Below, one piece after another: positions 23,518 to 34,786 of a DNA stretch of 64,000 bases. Below the pieces are notes generated by a model that searched no databases, was not told where the DNA came from, and saw nothing but the letters and a program-made list of their open reading frames with translations. Origin of the DNA: Carallia brachiata (Eukaryota > Streptophyta > Magnoliopsida > Malpighiales > Rhizophoraceae); contig JADCRB010000047.1 in assembly GCA_021464245.1 (NCBI GenBank), positions 1 to 64,000 on the forward strand, in the 5' to 3' direction. Made by a program: the position numbers and the translations under genes. How positions within the stretch are numbered: position 1 is the first letter of the stretch; each line of letters starts with the position of its first letter.

Positions 23518-25106
23518 GCTTTTGGATGACCGAAGAATGATGCTCGCGATGCTGTGCGTCAGTGTATGGGTCAGCTGCAGCACGGCTAAGAGGATAGACT
23601 GGGCGTTTGGTGGAAATTTGTCTGTTATAAGTGCAAATTTTAATGTATTTATTATTTATTATACATTATTTTTTTATTTTACTTAAAAAAATATAACTAG
23701 ACACGTATTTATGGTAAATTACATTAATTTTGTATCAACTGGATTAAATCTTACTTCTATTAAAAATAGATTTTATCCTTATTTTATAAATAAATAAAAT
23801 TTGTAGACTTAAGAATTTTAAAGTGATGTAAAGTTTTAAATAATTAAATTATAAATAATAATAAATAATTAAATTATTAAATATTATTAGATAAAGTAAT
23901 ATCATTATTTCGATTCTACTAAAACAAAATTACATTGTGGTGCTATTTACGAATAGGATACTATTAGGTAATTGTTATATAAGGTATTTGATAACAGGAC
24001 ATATCAAATAAAATATATAATAAATAATTTAAAATATATAATTTTTAATAATATATATGGCCAATAAAATTATATGATATAATATTAAAATAATAATAAT
24101 AAATAAAAAATTTATTTATTAATTAATAAGTCACATAAATTATTTGACTGATAACTAAAAAGTATTTTTTACTTATGAATATTTTTTTAATGGTCCGCCC
24201 ACTTTTGGATACATGGTTCTGACCGATAGCGGTAGGTGGGATCAACGGTTCAGGAATCCGTTTCATTAGATGAATGGCCACCGCTCCGTGACTGTGGTTA
24301 CGCTCCCCAAGACGCCCCTGCAAGGAAGTTCTGATCACGTGGAGCGTGGTTACCGTGCTCTCCAGTTTCATGGTTCACTTTTCTTTATTTTTTTTTTTTT
24401 TAATTTATTACAAATATATATATTATTAAATCTGTTAGTTTGAACTAATTTTTAATGTCTTGAGGTGAAGTTTCATGTTGCATGGTTCACTTTACTGGCA
24501 AGTAACAATCATCCTGCAGCCAAAAAGAGCCCCAAGCTTATTATTACTGTTTCTTTATTCTTCCTTTTTTTTTTTTTTAAAGAAGAATAATAAATAAAAG
24601 TAATATTTTATAGATTTATTAGAGAGAATGCATTAATCACTGTACAAGATAAATTAAATTATTTATATTAAACTCGTAAAAGAGTAACCCTATGAGCTAA
24701 TCAAACATCACCAAACTATTTACCATAGTGCACAATTAATATATATTTAATCTCAATATTAGACTTTGCAAATACTTAAACTCGTAACCTCTTACCGTTT
24801 CAACTACACAATTAGTGGTACTGTTTCTTCCGTCCGTTACATATACATAGGCCGAAAAAACAGAAACAAGTAAAACAATAATAATAAGCTAATTAATTAA
24901 ACAACTAAAAATCGGGCCTCGTGTATCTTACCAAATTGGGGTACTTTAAAGTCCAAGTAAAAGCCCATAACCCATTCAAAAAAGAAAACCAAATAAGCAG
25001 CACAAATCCAAAACCATTACATAATTCAGATTTTCCTAAGTTTTCCAGACACCCAACGAAGTAGATTAGTAAGCAATAACTAGGGCAACTGCCCTGTCAC
25101 AAACGG
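23518..25106. other. Fumarylacetoacetase upstream region and spacer
   Basis: No gene is supported. The first few hundred bases should contain the FAH promoter. An AT-rich stretch (23640-24180) is followed by a GC-richer island at about 24185-24365 containing the G-box-like CACGTGGAGCGTGG and no open frame I recognise. The rest is the 3' flank of the phytocyanin-like gene. Confidence 0.45.
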
Positions 25107-26282
25107 CTAAATCCCCATAATAAAGCATGCACAAAATCCAGCCAACAACAACACAAAACTTGCAAGAAGATGGGCTGAACCAGAAGCGCCGGGCCCTGCA
25201 GCAACAGCAGCCGAACCAGTGGCCTCTGATGTGGGGACTTTTGGCTCGTCAGGGGTGTCTTGAGGCATCACCTCCACGTGTAGCTTCAGCCCGTTCTTGC
25301 AGCTCTCCTTTTTGTCGCTCGCGAAGTAGCGGATTCCTTCCCCATCGAGCGAGACGCTATTTATACCGTCGGTGTACATTTTGATTGGGTTGCTCACATC
25401 ACACGCCTCATATTCTTCTTTGGTCTTGAGCTCCGCGATTATCCCGTGCGCTGCAGAGTAGCTGAACCCTGTCTCAAAGATGGATGAACAAATTTGCCAG
25501 GAAAAATGAAAATCAAAGGAACAATGAAAAGAAAAAGGGAAAAATAAAAACAAATGATAATATGTGTCGTGTGAAAAAAACAATAAATTTCAAATCCCTG
25601 CTTTATTTTATTCTCTTTCGTTCTGGAGAAGTACAAGTTGCATAAAACGAACCCAAAAACCCAGCTTTTTTTGGAAGTGGCAGAGTAGCTTTATTGCACA
25701 TTATCCTTGAGAGTTCCATATTTTAAACAGTATTAAAATTAAAATAATCACGCAACCATCAAACAACATCTAACCGATTATTGATTTTGTTAGCTTTTAA
25801 ATTCAAGCAAACTTATATTACTTTAATCTCAATAATCTCACCAAATATTTCTCTAATTTTAATTCGTACGGTCCTAACAAACTGGCTTTTCATGTTAGAA
25901 CTCTGGGGTAGTAGGAGTATAGCTGGATACTACATATTCATTAAAATAGCGACAAGTCTGAGCCAAGCAAAGAAATTAACTCATGCTTTTCCCACCTTCG
26001 GTTGCTGAGAGCTCACGCTTTATACTTTTTAGGTTATAAAGAGTTGAGACTAATAATATGTAAGAGCAACAAATTGAAGGAAAGTAGAGGGGGCTTACAA
26101 ATTTCATCACCGATCCTGAAGATTTTGCCGGACGACCAAGAAGCGAGGTCGGTCGACGGGTCCCATCCACGATCCCCTCCGACCAAGTGGTGCACCCGGC
26201 CTCGAACCCATTTCCCACCAAGGCTCACACTCATAGAAACTATAATCAGAGCCATCGTCAGTGCTTTCATGACCATAGCCAT
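25107..26282 (-). CDS. Early nodulin-like protein (phytocyanin fold, GPI-anchored)
   Basis: A cell-surface plastocyanin-like protein of 181 residues in two exons, 26282-26099 and 25468-25107. The intron splits the tryptophan codon of DEIWFSYS in phase 1, the usual place in this family. Residues 1 to about 29 form the signal peptide. The domain starts HHLVGGDRGW and includes ASWSSGKIFRIGDEI, YEACDVSNPI, GEGIRYF and ESCKNGLKLHVEV, with the two cysteines of the structural disulphide. A histidine is present in SAAHG, but the second copper histidine before CKNG is replaced by serine, so blue-copper binding is unlikely. A short alanine/glycine/proline linker leads to a hydrophobic tail (about residues 158-181), a probable GPI-anchor signal. 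A second ATG lies at 26270. Frame intact. Confidence 0.92.
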
Positions 26283-26339
26283 TATTGTATATTCTCTCTG
26301 AGAACAACCCAGTAGAAAGCTCTCTATATCTCTTTCTCT

Positions 26340-26356
26340 TTCTCTCTATTTATGAG
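26340..26356 (-). promoter_or_regulatory. Candidate TATA box of the phytocyanin-like gene
   Basis: On the minus strand CATAAATAG lies about 65 bp before the ATG at 26282, followed by a GA-rich leader. Position and sequence fit a core promoter with a short leader. A CG/TG-alternating tract lies just upstream (26356-26372). Confidence 0.5.
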
Positions 26357-27979
26357 CGCGCGCGTGCGTATGTGGGTGTTTGGCTAAGAAAAGAGTAGAA
26401 CTCTGAAAATAATAGGGGATAAAATAAATGTTAAAGTATGCGGGTGAAGTTAAAGGTGTTGCTTTCGTGAACAACAATGAAAAAGGAACAACTAGGCTTT
26501 TTAAGAACTAACCATTTAAAAAAAAATACAAAAAATTAAAAAATATAGAAGATAGTTATAAAATAATTATAAGATTTACGGTCAAATTATGTACTTATAA
26601 GATAACGGTAAATATAATTTTAATTTAATTTTAAAAAATAAATTTTTTTTTCATATATATAATTATTTTATTATTAATTTTTTACGTCTTCTTAATTAAG
26701 CCTCTTGTTTGGGCGTTTTAAATTATTTAAAAAATAATAATTCTTCTTTATATCTTCCATGAGAAAAAATTTGCTAATTTATATTTAATTTGTTTTAAAA
26801 TAATTATGTTAAGTGATTAAATTGATAAAACTACCTAAGTGTTATTCCATCCAACAACACAAGAGCAACTCTTGTTTTATTAAGCGTCACAAATCCCATG
26901 TTCGCTTTTAGTAATATATTTTTTTTATAATTTGTGGGGCATGCTTGTACGTAAAGTGAAATGACAAGAATACCCTTCATAGCTGGAACCACCATTCGCC
27001 ACAGACTGGTAGAAGCCAGGAGTGGCCAATTACCAAACAAGTAGCCAGAAACTAGAGTGACAGCCTACGTGAATTTTCTTCTATATGACCAGCAGGCCTA
27101 TTTGAGACAAGTGGCGCTTTCACATATTTGATCGAAACAGTTGCTGTTAGTCTGTTACCTTTGTTAGTCTCTCTTGCAACCTACCACTGTCTCATTTTTA
27201 CTATCCCATTATTGACCTCTGTGTTTTGGCTCCCGAGCTACCAGTGTACCTACCTGCGGGGTTAAAACGCTTTGGGAATGAAACAAAGAAATTAACTTGT
27301 GGGTTGGCGTGTTCCGCCAGTAATTGGTAATTGATAATTTACTGAGATTAATAAATTAATTAAAATGATTTAACCCTTTAATCTTATATACTTGTTTATA
27401 ATAATTTTTAAATTTGCTGACCAACTAAACCTAATTACCGAATAAAAACTAAAAAGAAAATTAAGTCAATAACATAATTGGATTGCTAAATTTAAGCCTA
27501 AAGCTACTCTAATAAACCCATAATCAAACTATAATATCCTAAACAAATATATAAATTATAAAATCATAATAATAAAAATTGCAATTCCATTTATGCGACA
27601 GTAAAGAATAATTATCGTCACGTCCCATGTGATTCAGGCCTCTGAATGAAGCATTGGAATTGGGGAACAGTGCCTCGTTCGCCAGTATTGTGGTGACAGC
27701 AAGTAGCACCATTTCGCCAAAGAGTCCAACTTTGGCGACAGTCGACCGACCCCGCTGCCCTAGGGCCAGATCCGAGGGCCATTTTTTTTTTTTTTTTTCT
27801 GTTCAAGGGATTCTGGGAAATAATGGGGCTCTCTGGCTTTCTGTTCATCTTCTGGAAGCATCGTTTTAGTTTAATTTTTAGATTTGAACAACGAAAAATG
27901 CTATTATTACCGTGATATTTTACTACATTTATTAAGGCTACTATAAAATTGTTGCCTTAAAGTTCTAAAATCATTGTCT

Positions 27980-28361
27980 TAGAGTTTGTTTGTTGTGCGA
28001 TATAGAGGAAAGTAGAGAAAGAAAAGTATAATCATTACTCTGTATTTTTTTTTTTTATATTTCTTTCTTTTAACTTTCTATATCATTTTAAAAAATTTTA
28101 TTTTCTCTCCACTTTTTCTCTCACAAATTACTATTTATTTTTTCTTTCATTATACTTTCTTTTACTTTATTTTTTTATCACTCCAAATAATTTTATTTTT
28201 TCTTCACTCTTTTTCTCACAGATTACCATTTATTTTTTCTTTCACTATACTTTTATTCACTTCACTTTTTCTACTACTCTAAATAACTTTATTTTCTTTT
28301 TATTTTTTTTTTCTTTTCTCCTCTTTTCCCCACCCTCCCAACCACTCCAAACACAGTATTA
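27980..28361 (+). repeat. Pyrimidine-rich miniature element, copy A
   Basis: The element starts near AGTTTGTTTGTTGTGCGA and ends near CCACTCCAAACACAGTATTA. The interior is a T/C-rich series of CACTTTTTCTCTCACAAATT-like blocks. The sibling at 28518-28893 has the same order of blocks and the same orientation. Inverted GTTTG.../...CAAAC ends suggest a small DNA transposon; the interior is internally repetitive. Confidence 0.6.
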
Positions 28362-28517
28362 GACAACAGTTTTCGATCCACTCGTAAGAAATATGGTGGC
28401 AATAACACCCCGCATGGGTTTCTCGTGAAGCGTTAACCAACGTGGGAAAACTAATTTGATACATTCAGCGCTTAATTTTACATTTATTCATAACTTTCAA
28501 ATTGCCGCTATTCTTTA

Positions 28518-28893
28518 AGGTTGTATTTATTGTGCGATGGAAATGAAATAAGAGAAAAAAATATATATAATTATTATTATATTTTTTTTTATATTTCTTT
28601 TTTCTCATTTTCTACATCATTCTAAACAATTTTATTTTTTCTTTCCTTTTTTTCTCACAAATTATTATTCATTTTTTCTTTCATTATATTTTCTTTTTTT
28701 CTATTTTTTTATCATTTCAAGTAATTTTATTTTATCTTCACTTTTTTTCTCATAAATTACTATTTACTTTTTCTTTCACTAAATTTTCATTCTCTTCACT
28801 TTCTCCACCACTACAAACAACTTTATTTTCTCTTTATTTTCTTTTCTTTTCTCTTTCTTTCCCCACCTTTCCATTCACTCCAAACACACTATG
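28518..28893 (+). repeat. Pyrimidine-rich miniature element, copy B
   Basis: Starts near GTATTTATTGTGCGATGG and ends near CACTCCAAACACACTATG. It matches copy A block by block with scattered substitutions and small indels, only about 155 bp downstream of it. Either a local tandem duplication or two insertions of one family. Confidence 0.6.
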
Positions 28894-31100
28894 AAAGTAT
28901 ATTGATTATATGACTGATTTTTTTGGTGATAAATTCCAATTTATCAAACTTAGTATCTAATTAAAATAGTTAGCCGGACGGCTCCATCTGAGAATTGCTT
29001 GGCAGTTGCACTCCCAACCATTTTAGCTTTTACGATTTCATTCTTAAAAACCAAGTGTTGCACGTCTTTCATTTCTTTGCTAAACAAAATTGACCTATCA
29101 AAGTTACTTTTTCCTATTATTGATCAAGTGGGGCCACGTATAAGGATACGTCTATGTCCGTTTAATGTGGTCATAGAATATTAAGTTTAATATATAAGTA
29201 TTTGTTAATTTATTTTTTTAATGAATAAAATTAATTTATAATTTAACATAATTTAAATATTATTTTTAATTTTTGTATTTAAATAGATCTTATTTTTATG
29301 TGATATAAGATCATGAATAACTTACACTCACTTAAAAAAAATTAAAATAAAATTTTCGTATAAATGATGTAACTTTTTTTTTTTTTGGCCTCCTTTTAAA
29401 ATCTTCCTAAGGAAGAAATCCGATTTTCAACTGCCACGTGTACGCCAAATCTAAAACCCCAAAGTAAGTTTTTGACTAAAAAAAATTAAAAAAAAATCTT
29501 AGAAATGTTTTTAGGCTGCAAAACCAAGCCAATGTCAATTAAATGCAAAATAATGTTTTGGCTCAAAGTAAGCTAGTTTATTGTTCTTATAACTAACTAG
29601 CTTCAAGTATCTTCAAGAATATACCCATTAAAACTCAGTTCATTTCAAGAAAATAAATTCAATTGCATGTCATCTTATTTTTCCTTATCCAAGTTTTTTT
29701 TTTTATGGTTACAAGGGAAACTACAAAATTTGAAAATAAGAATTAAAATTATTAAGATTCAAACGTATATCAAAAAATCTTAATAAAATATCTCAATTAG
29801 TTACACACATAATCAAAAAACTTTAATATAATATCTCAATTAATTACATGTAATTAAAAAAATTTTAATAAAATATTTTAATTAGTTGTGTTAAATGAAC
29901 GACAAGAAAAAATTTTAGGCATTCCTGACAAAGAGAAGATCCGGTGCAAAGATTTACTACCAATCAAATCAGCTCAATAATGTCTCTTGCAACAGGTCTA
30001 CTGTTATGATCAGACTGATCGGATTGCCGACTTAAATGGATATTTTGTTTGCACTAAGATTAGATTTGTCTTGATAATCAATATATAATCAATAGATAAT
30101 AGGCTAAATCTTCTATCCCATGACCATTTTCTATTTTTACACTGTTTAATTTCATCCCTTTTATTTGTAAATATAATGCGGTTGCATATTTGAATAGACG
30201 GTCAGAATGAAATGATAAGGACACCATCGTTCAGAAAGACTGTTTTAATATAATTGCGTCAAGGGCGTTGTAATGGTGACCTTGTCTGATACAGGCGAGT
30301 CCCACCATAACGTTGGGGTCCTCTTTAGGTCATGGAGATCAACACAGATTTTTTGGTGTTACGGCATTGTCCAGAAGCAAGCGCGCGTCTGTTATGGAGG
30401 AACAATCCGTTTTAGTCGTTTGCTGCAGCTTCCTAGCTCCTTTGCTTTTACTTTGCTTGGAAAGTACTAAAGCAACCATTTTCCATGCTTGGAGTTTTAC
30501 ATTTTAAAAGAATTAGTGAATCTTTTCTGATATGGTTCTCGTCAGACTCTAATTCTTGTCGGGACCTGAGAAGTTTCTTGAATTGAATCATTAACGTTTG
30601 CACTTGTTGGGAAGTGCTTTTTTTAAATAAAAAAAAAGGTTGTCAATAATTTCACCTTATGATTCTGAAGAAAATGGGATCTGTTATTCCGGCCAAAGTC
30701 AGATGGACATATCTCCCAGTTTAGTCTATGAACGCAAGTCGAGGCTGCTACCAGAGCCTCGGCTTTGAGAATCGAATCCGGCATTGAAGTTAGTTCGGAA
30801 AAGAGTTCCGTCCTACGATCTGATGATAGCGCACAGGCGCGTTGGTGATCTGGGTTGCCGGGGGAAAGCTCCATTGTGTTCGCCGGCAGCGAGGGAGAAG
30901 GCATCGACAGAGTCCAATAGGACTACCGGGAATGTGGGATTTGGAGCAGCAAAACAAGGACGATTAAATTGGTGACATGTGGACGGCAGAGATGGCAAGG
31001 AGGGGCTCTGTTGAGGATAAGGTGACAGGCTGTTAATTTTTTTTTTTGTTTTTTGTCCTAGCTGTTAAAAACTTTTGCGGCCATCCAAATTTAAAGGGAA

Positions 31101-31293
31101 AAATTAGAGTTTGAGTATCTGTCTGAATATTTTTTTTGTACAATAAATTTATAATTTTGTGTAACAAGATTATTATTTTGTCCAACAAGAAAAATTTGTA
31201 TTTTTTATATTTTTTTTATTATACAAAGTAACAGTTTTGTTGCACAAAAAAATATTCGGACAGATACCTGGAAGTGTAATCACACTCAATTTC
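31101..31293 (+). mobile_element. MITE with inverted ends, copy 1
   Basis: About 190 bp, AT-rich. GTATCTGTCTGAATATTTTT near the left is mirrored by AAAAATATTCGGACAGATAC near the right, and the outermost parts read AATTAGAGTTT and ACACTCAATTT. The element at 59943-60129 is the same family in the opposite orientation. No coding capacity. Confidence 0.75.
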
Positions 31294-31566
31294 AAATTAA
31301 ATATGAGCTGTTGTGGGACCATATAATCGGAAGCTAGGCTTCAAAGAGCTTGCTGGACAAATTGAAGAGATTCTAAGGCGGGATGCTTTAACAATGGATA
31401 AAGAGGCCGAAATTAGTGGGGCTAAAGATGGGTACTCACTTGTTGTGGACATGGAACCTAGGACTGAGGAACCTTAAAATGGAAACACAACAAGCCAGGC
31501 AAATTGTGAGGTTGGCGATGGGGACTCTCTTGCCAGGGATTTGGAAGTAAGTGGGTGTGTGCCCAG
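31294..31566 (+). other. Unassigned segment with a short open frame
   Basis: On the plus strand, one frame from about 31315 to 31477 stays open and reads as a charged segment (for example KELAGQIEEILRRDAL), ending in TAA. I do not recognise it. It may be a fragment of a coding element cut off by the hAT-like unit that begins at 31567. It has no start codon or intron structure that supports a gene. Confidence 0.25.
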
Positions 31567-31732
31567 TAGGGCTGTTCAAAAACCGACCAACCCGTAAAAA
31601 ACCGACCAATCTGACCCATGCAAATTCGCACCCGCCAAAACCGCAGGGCTGTGGATTGGTTGTGATTTTAAAAATTTTTAATCCGCCGTTAGCGGATTGG
31701 GCTCTGTAATCCGCTCAATCCAACCCGATCCA

Positions 31733-31754
31733 CCATATATATATATATATATAT
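31733..31754. repeat. (AT)n microsatellite
   Basis: About eleven uninterrupted AT units inside the left end of the hAT-like element. Likely length-polymorphic. Confidence 0.9.
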
Positions 31755-32188
31755 ATTACCTTATCTTCGGTCAATTAAAAAAAAAATGAAAGGCAACCTC
31801 CAAAATGCACCGTAGGCTTATCCATCTTAATTGCAAAATTCACCGAAAAGTGTGCATTGCCTTGCCTAGTTGCCTTCGGTCAATTAAAAAAAAATGAAAG
31901 GCAACCTCCAAAACGCACAGTAACCTCATCCATCTTAATTGCAAAATTCACCAAAAAGAGCCACCACCTCCGAAAATCAAATCTCAAATTGAGAAACTTA
32001 GGTTGTCGACGCCCCCTGTTCTTCACCACCCATCTCTTCTTCTTTGTTCTGCCCATCTTGTTGTCCTTCAAGTCCTCAATGGTATATCTCTCTCTCTCTC
32101 TAGCAATGTTTATTAATTTTAATTTCTTTTGTTGACTTCATTTTTGTTACTTTGCCTTGTGTTTTGTTTCTTCTACTGTTGGGATCAT

Positions 32189-33144
32189 TGTTGTTTTTTC
32201 GATAAATTAATCACTAGAAAAAAAAACATTAAAGTTGGTTTAATTTAGTTGCGACGTTTGGTTGCATCCAGTGTTGTACCATCATTTTGTTGTTAATATT
32301 TCTCCTTTTTTTGGTGCTAGAAATGTTTCTGTCGGTTTTTTGCCTTGATTTCATTAGTATGTTAGCTTCTACCCCATAGATATGGAGCCCCAATATTTTT
32401 TTTCCCATAAAACTTTCATTGGCAGATGAGAGGCTAAATGCAAAATTTCTTAGCTGAAATTTTCTGTTGGGTTTGTGATTTTCTCCATGTACAGCAGGTA
32501 AATTCGCTTATTTATGATTTGAGGAATAGAGAGCTAAACACAGTATGTAAGTCAGCTAATTATCTGTTAGTTATCCTATTGTGATAGATTTTAACTAAGA
32601 AATTTTGTGTTGTCTGTTAGTTATCTGTTAGGCACATGGGGGGTTGGGTCTTGATTCCCAATAAACACAAATTCCATTTGGTTGAAGAATTAATTGCAAT
32701 GACCAATAATTTAGAGGAAACAGGAAAAAGCCTATATTGGAAATTGGAAATTTGTAGCACCTGCTTAGTTTTTATTCTTTTGTTTTTTTTTTGCAGATGT
32801 AACAGGAAAGGATCCCATCACAGTTGAGGATGAATAAATGGATGTTTGAGCTTGCTTTTTTTTCTTTATGCAGCCTGTTTTTTTTTTGTTCTATCTATAT
32901 ATATTATTCGCTTGGCAACAATTAATCCAATTTCTCAAACTGTGTAATGTTGTTTGCTCATCAGCAAATGGGAAAATTGTGTAATTAATCTAATCCCATC
33001 AAACCGTGTAATTTTTTTGTTCTTGCTTGAAAGGTGTTGATGATGATCCAGGGAATATTTTCTTGATAAGTTCTTGATATGCAAAATACTTTGATGATGA
33101 GCATCATTGTCAGCAAAATATTTTTGTTTTTTTTTTTCTAATTA
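32189..33144 (+). repeat. Direct 0.95-kb duplication, unit A
   Basis: Nearly identical to unit B (33146 to about 34098). The few differences are single substitutions and homopolymer lengths, for example TTAACTAAG in A and TTAGCTAAG in B. The two units are separated only by a single N. The pattern fits two overlapping contig ends or two haplotypes placed side by side, better than a biological tandem repeat. Confidence 0.85.
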
Positions 33145-33145
33145 N

Positions 33146-34098
33146 TGTTGTTTTTCCGATAAATTAATCACTAGAAAAAAAAAACATTAAAGTTGGTTTA
33201 ATTTAGTTGCGACGTTTGGTTGCATCCAGTGTTGTACCATCATTTTGTTGTTAATATTTCTCCTTTTTTTGGTGCTAGAAATGTTTCTGTCGGTTTTTTG
33301 CCTTGATTTCATTAGTATGCTAGCTTCTACCCCATAGATATGGAGCCCCAATATTTTTTTTCCCATGAAACTTTCATTAGCAGATGAGAGGCTAAATGCA
33401 AAATTTCTTAGCTGAAATTTTCTGTTGGGTTTGTGATTTTCTCCATGTACAGTAGGTAAATTCGCTTATTTATGATTTGAGGAATAGAGAGCTAAACACA
33501 GTATGTAAGTCAGCTAATTATCTGTTAGTTATCCTATTATGATAGATTTTAGCTAAGAAATTTTGTGTTGTCTGTTAGTTATCTGTTAGGCACACGGGGG
33601 GTTGGGTCTTGATTCCCAATAAACACAAATTCCATTTGGTTGAAGAATTAATTGCAATGACCAATAATTTAGAGGAAACAGGCAAAAGCCTATATTGGAA
33701 ATTGGAAATTTGTAGCACCTGCTTAGCTTTTATTCTTTTGTTTTTTTTTTGCAGATGTAACAGGAAAGGATCCCATCACAGTTGAGGATGAATAAATGGA
33801 TGTTTGAGCTTGCTTTTTTTCTTTATGCAGCCTGTTTTTTTTTGTTCTATCTATATATATTATTCGCTTGGCAACAATTAATCCAATTTCTCAAACTGTG
33901 TAATATTGTTTGCTCATCAGCAAATGAGAAAATTGTGTAATTAATCCAATCCCATCAAACCGTGTAATTTTTTTGTTCTTGCTTGAAAGGTGTTGATGAT
34001 GATCCAGGAAATATTTTCTTGATATGTTCTTGATATGCAAAATACTTTTGATGATGAGCATCATTGTCAGCAAAATATTTTTGTTTTTTTTTTCTAAA
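33146..34098 (+). repeat. Direct 0.95-kb duplication, unit B
   Basis: Second copy of unit A, beginning directly after the N at 33145. It continues into the right terminus of the hAT-like element, which unit A lacks. See unit A for interpretation. Confidence 0.85.
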
Positions 34099-34270
34099 TT
34101 GTCAAATCCGCCAAAACCGATCCAACCCAATCCGCCAATAGCGGATTGGATTGGATGGATTGGATGGAATGACGGATTGGGTGCGGATGGAGAATCGTCC
34201 AATCCGGCATCGACGGATTGGATACGGATATAGGTCAAAACCGATCCAATCCGATCCGCGAACACCCCTA

Positions 34271-34786
34271 GATAGAATGGTTGAGGGAGAAAAAGGAACG
34301 AGAGAGTAAGTAGAGGGAGAATGAGTAGAGAGAGAAAAATATGAGAGAGAGAGGGTAGAGAGAACGAGTAGAGAGAATGCAAGAGATAGAACAAGGAGAG
34401 AGAGAGAGAGGATAGAGAGAGAATGAGTAGAGAGAATGGTAGAGATAGAAAAAAGATAGAGAGAGGGTAGAGTGAAAAAGCATAGAGAGAGAAAGAATTG
34501 AGAGATAAAAAATAGAGAGGGATAGAGAGAGGATGAGTAGAGAGAGATATAGTGAAAATAGTGGATAGAGAGAAAAAAAGGTTGTGAGAGAAAGTATAGA
34601 AAAAAAAATTAAAAAATAAAATGGGAAAACATCTTTTATTGTTTTCTCATTCTTTTTTTTTCTTTGAAAAATACTTTCATATTTTCAACAAAAAAATAAA
34701 AAACAGAAATGATACCAAGCATGTTTTCTATTTTTTTTGTGAAAAATAAACAAAAAAAAAAAAAAAAAAGCCCAACGGGGCCTAAA
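34271..34786 (+). mobile_element. Purine-rich element, left-truncated copy
   Basis: GAGAGAGTAGAGAGAATG-type purine repeats (34271-34600) are followed by the AT-rich segment GAAAATAAAA...TTTCAACAAAAAA and a right end CCCAACGGGGCCTAAATC. The same order occurs in the element at 43521-44701, in the same orientation. The left terminus is missing: the purine block starts abruptly at the end of the hAT-like element. Long Ser/Leu-rich frames on the minus strand are artefacts of the repeat. Confidence 0.6.

Larger units (their letters stand above)
26283..31100. other. Gene-free, repeat-rich spacer
   Basis: No gene is supported over 4.8 kb. It includes a GC-richer block at 27630-27790 ending in a T run, two related pyrimidine-rich elements (27980-28361 and 28518-28893), and blocks at 30190-30520 and 30660-31000 with more balanced composition. 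The 30.7-31.0 kb stretch has short open frames on both strands but no motif I can assign. Confidence 0.45.
31567..34270. mobile_element. hAT-like non-autonomous element, probably mis-assembled
   Basis: Left end TAGGGCTGTTCAAAAACCGA and inverted right end TAGGGGTGTTCGCGGATCGG share the TAGGGnTGTTC pattern of some plant hAT elements. Both ends carry many subterminal GCGGATTGG/CCAATCCGC words. Inside are an 85-bp direct repeat (about 31765-31850 and 31872-31957), an AT microsatellite (31733-31754), and a 0.95 kb direct duplication separated by one N at 33145. The outer 8-mers (GTGCCCAG and GATAGAAT) do not match, so no target duplication is seen. No transposase frame was found. Removing one copy of the duplication leaves about 1.75 kb. 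Confidence 0.6.

Noticed and set aside
30623..30998. Frames of 61 to 93 codons on both strands that might be a LINE RNase H piece
   Set aside because: AEALVAAS is weakly reminiscent of RNase H, but the flanking catalytic motifs are absent.
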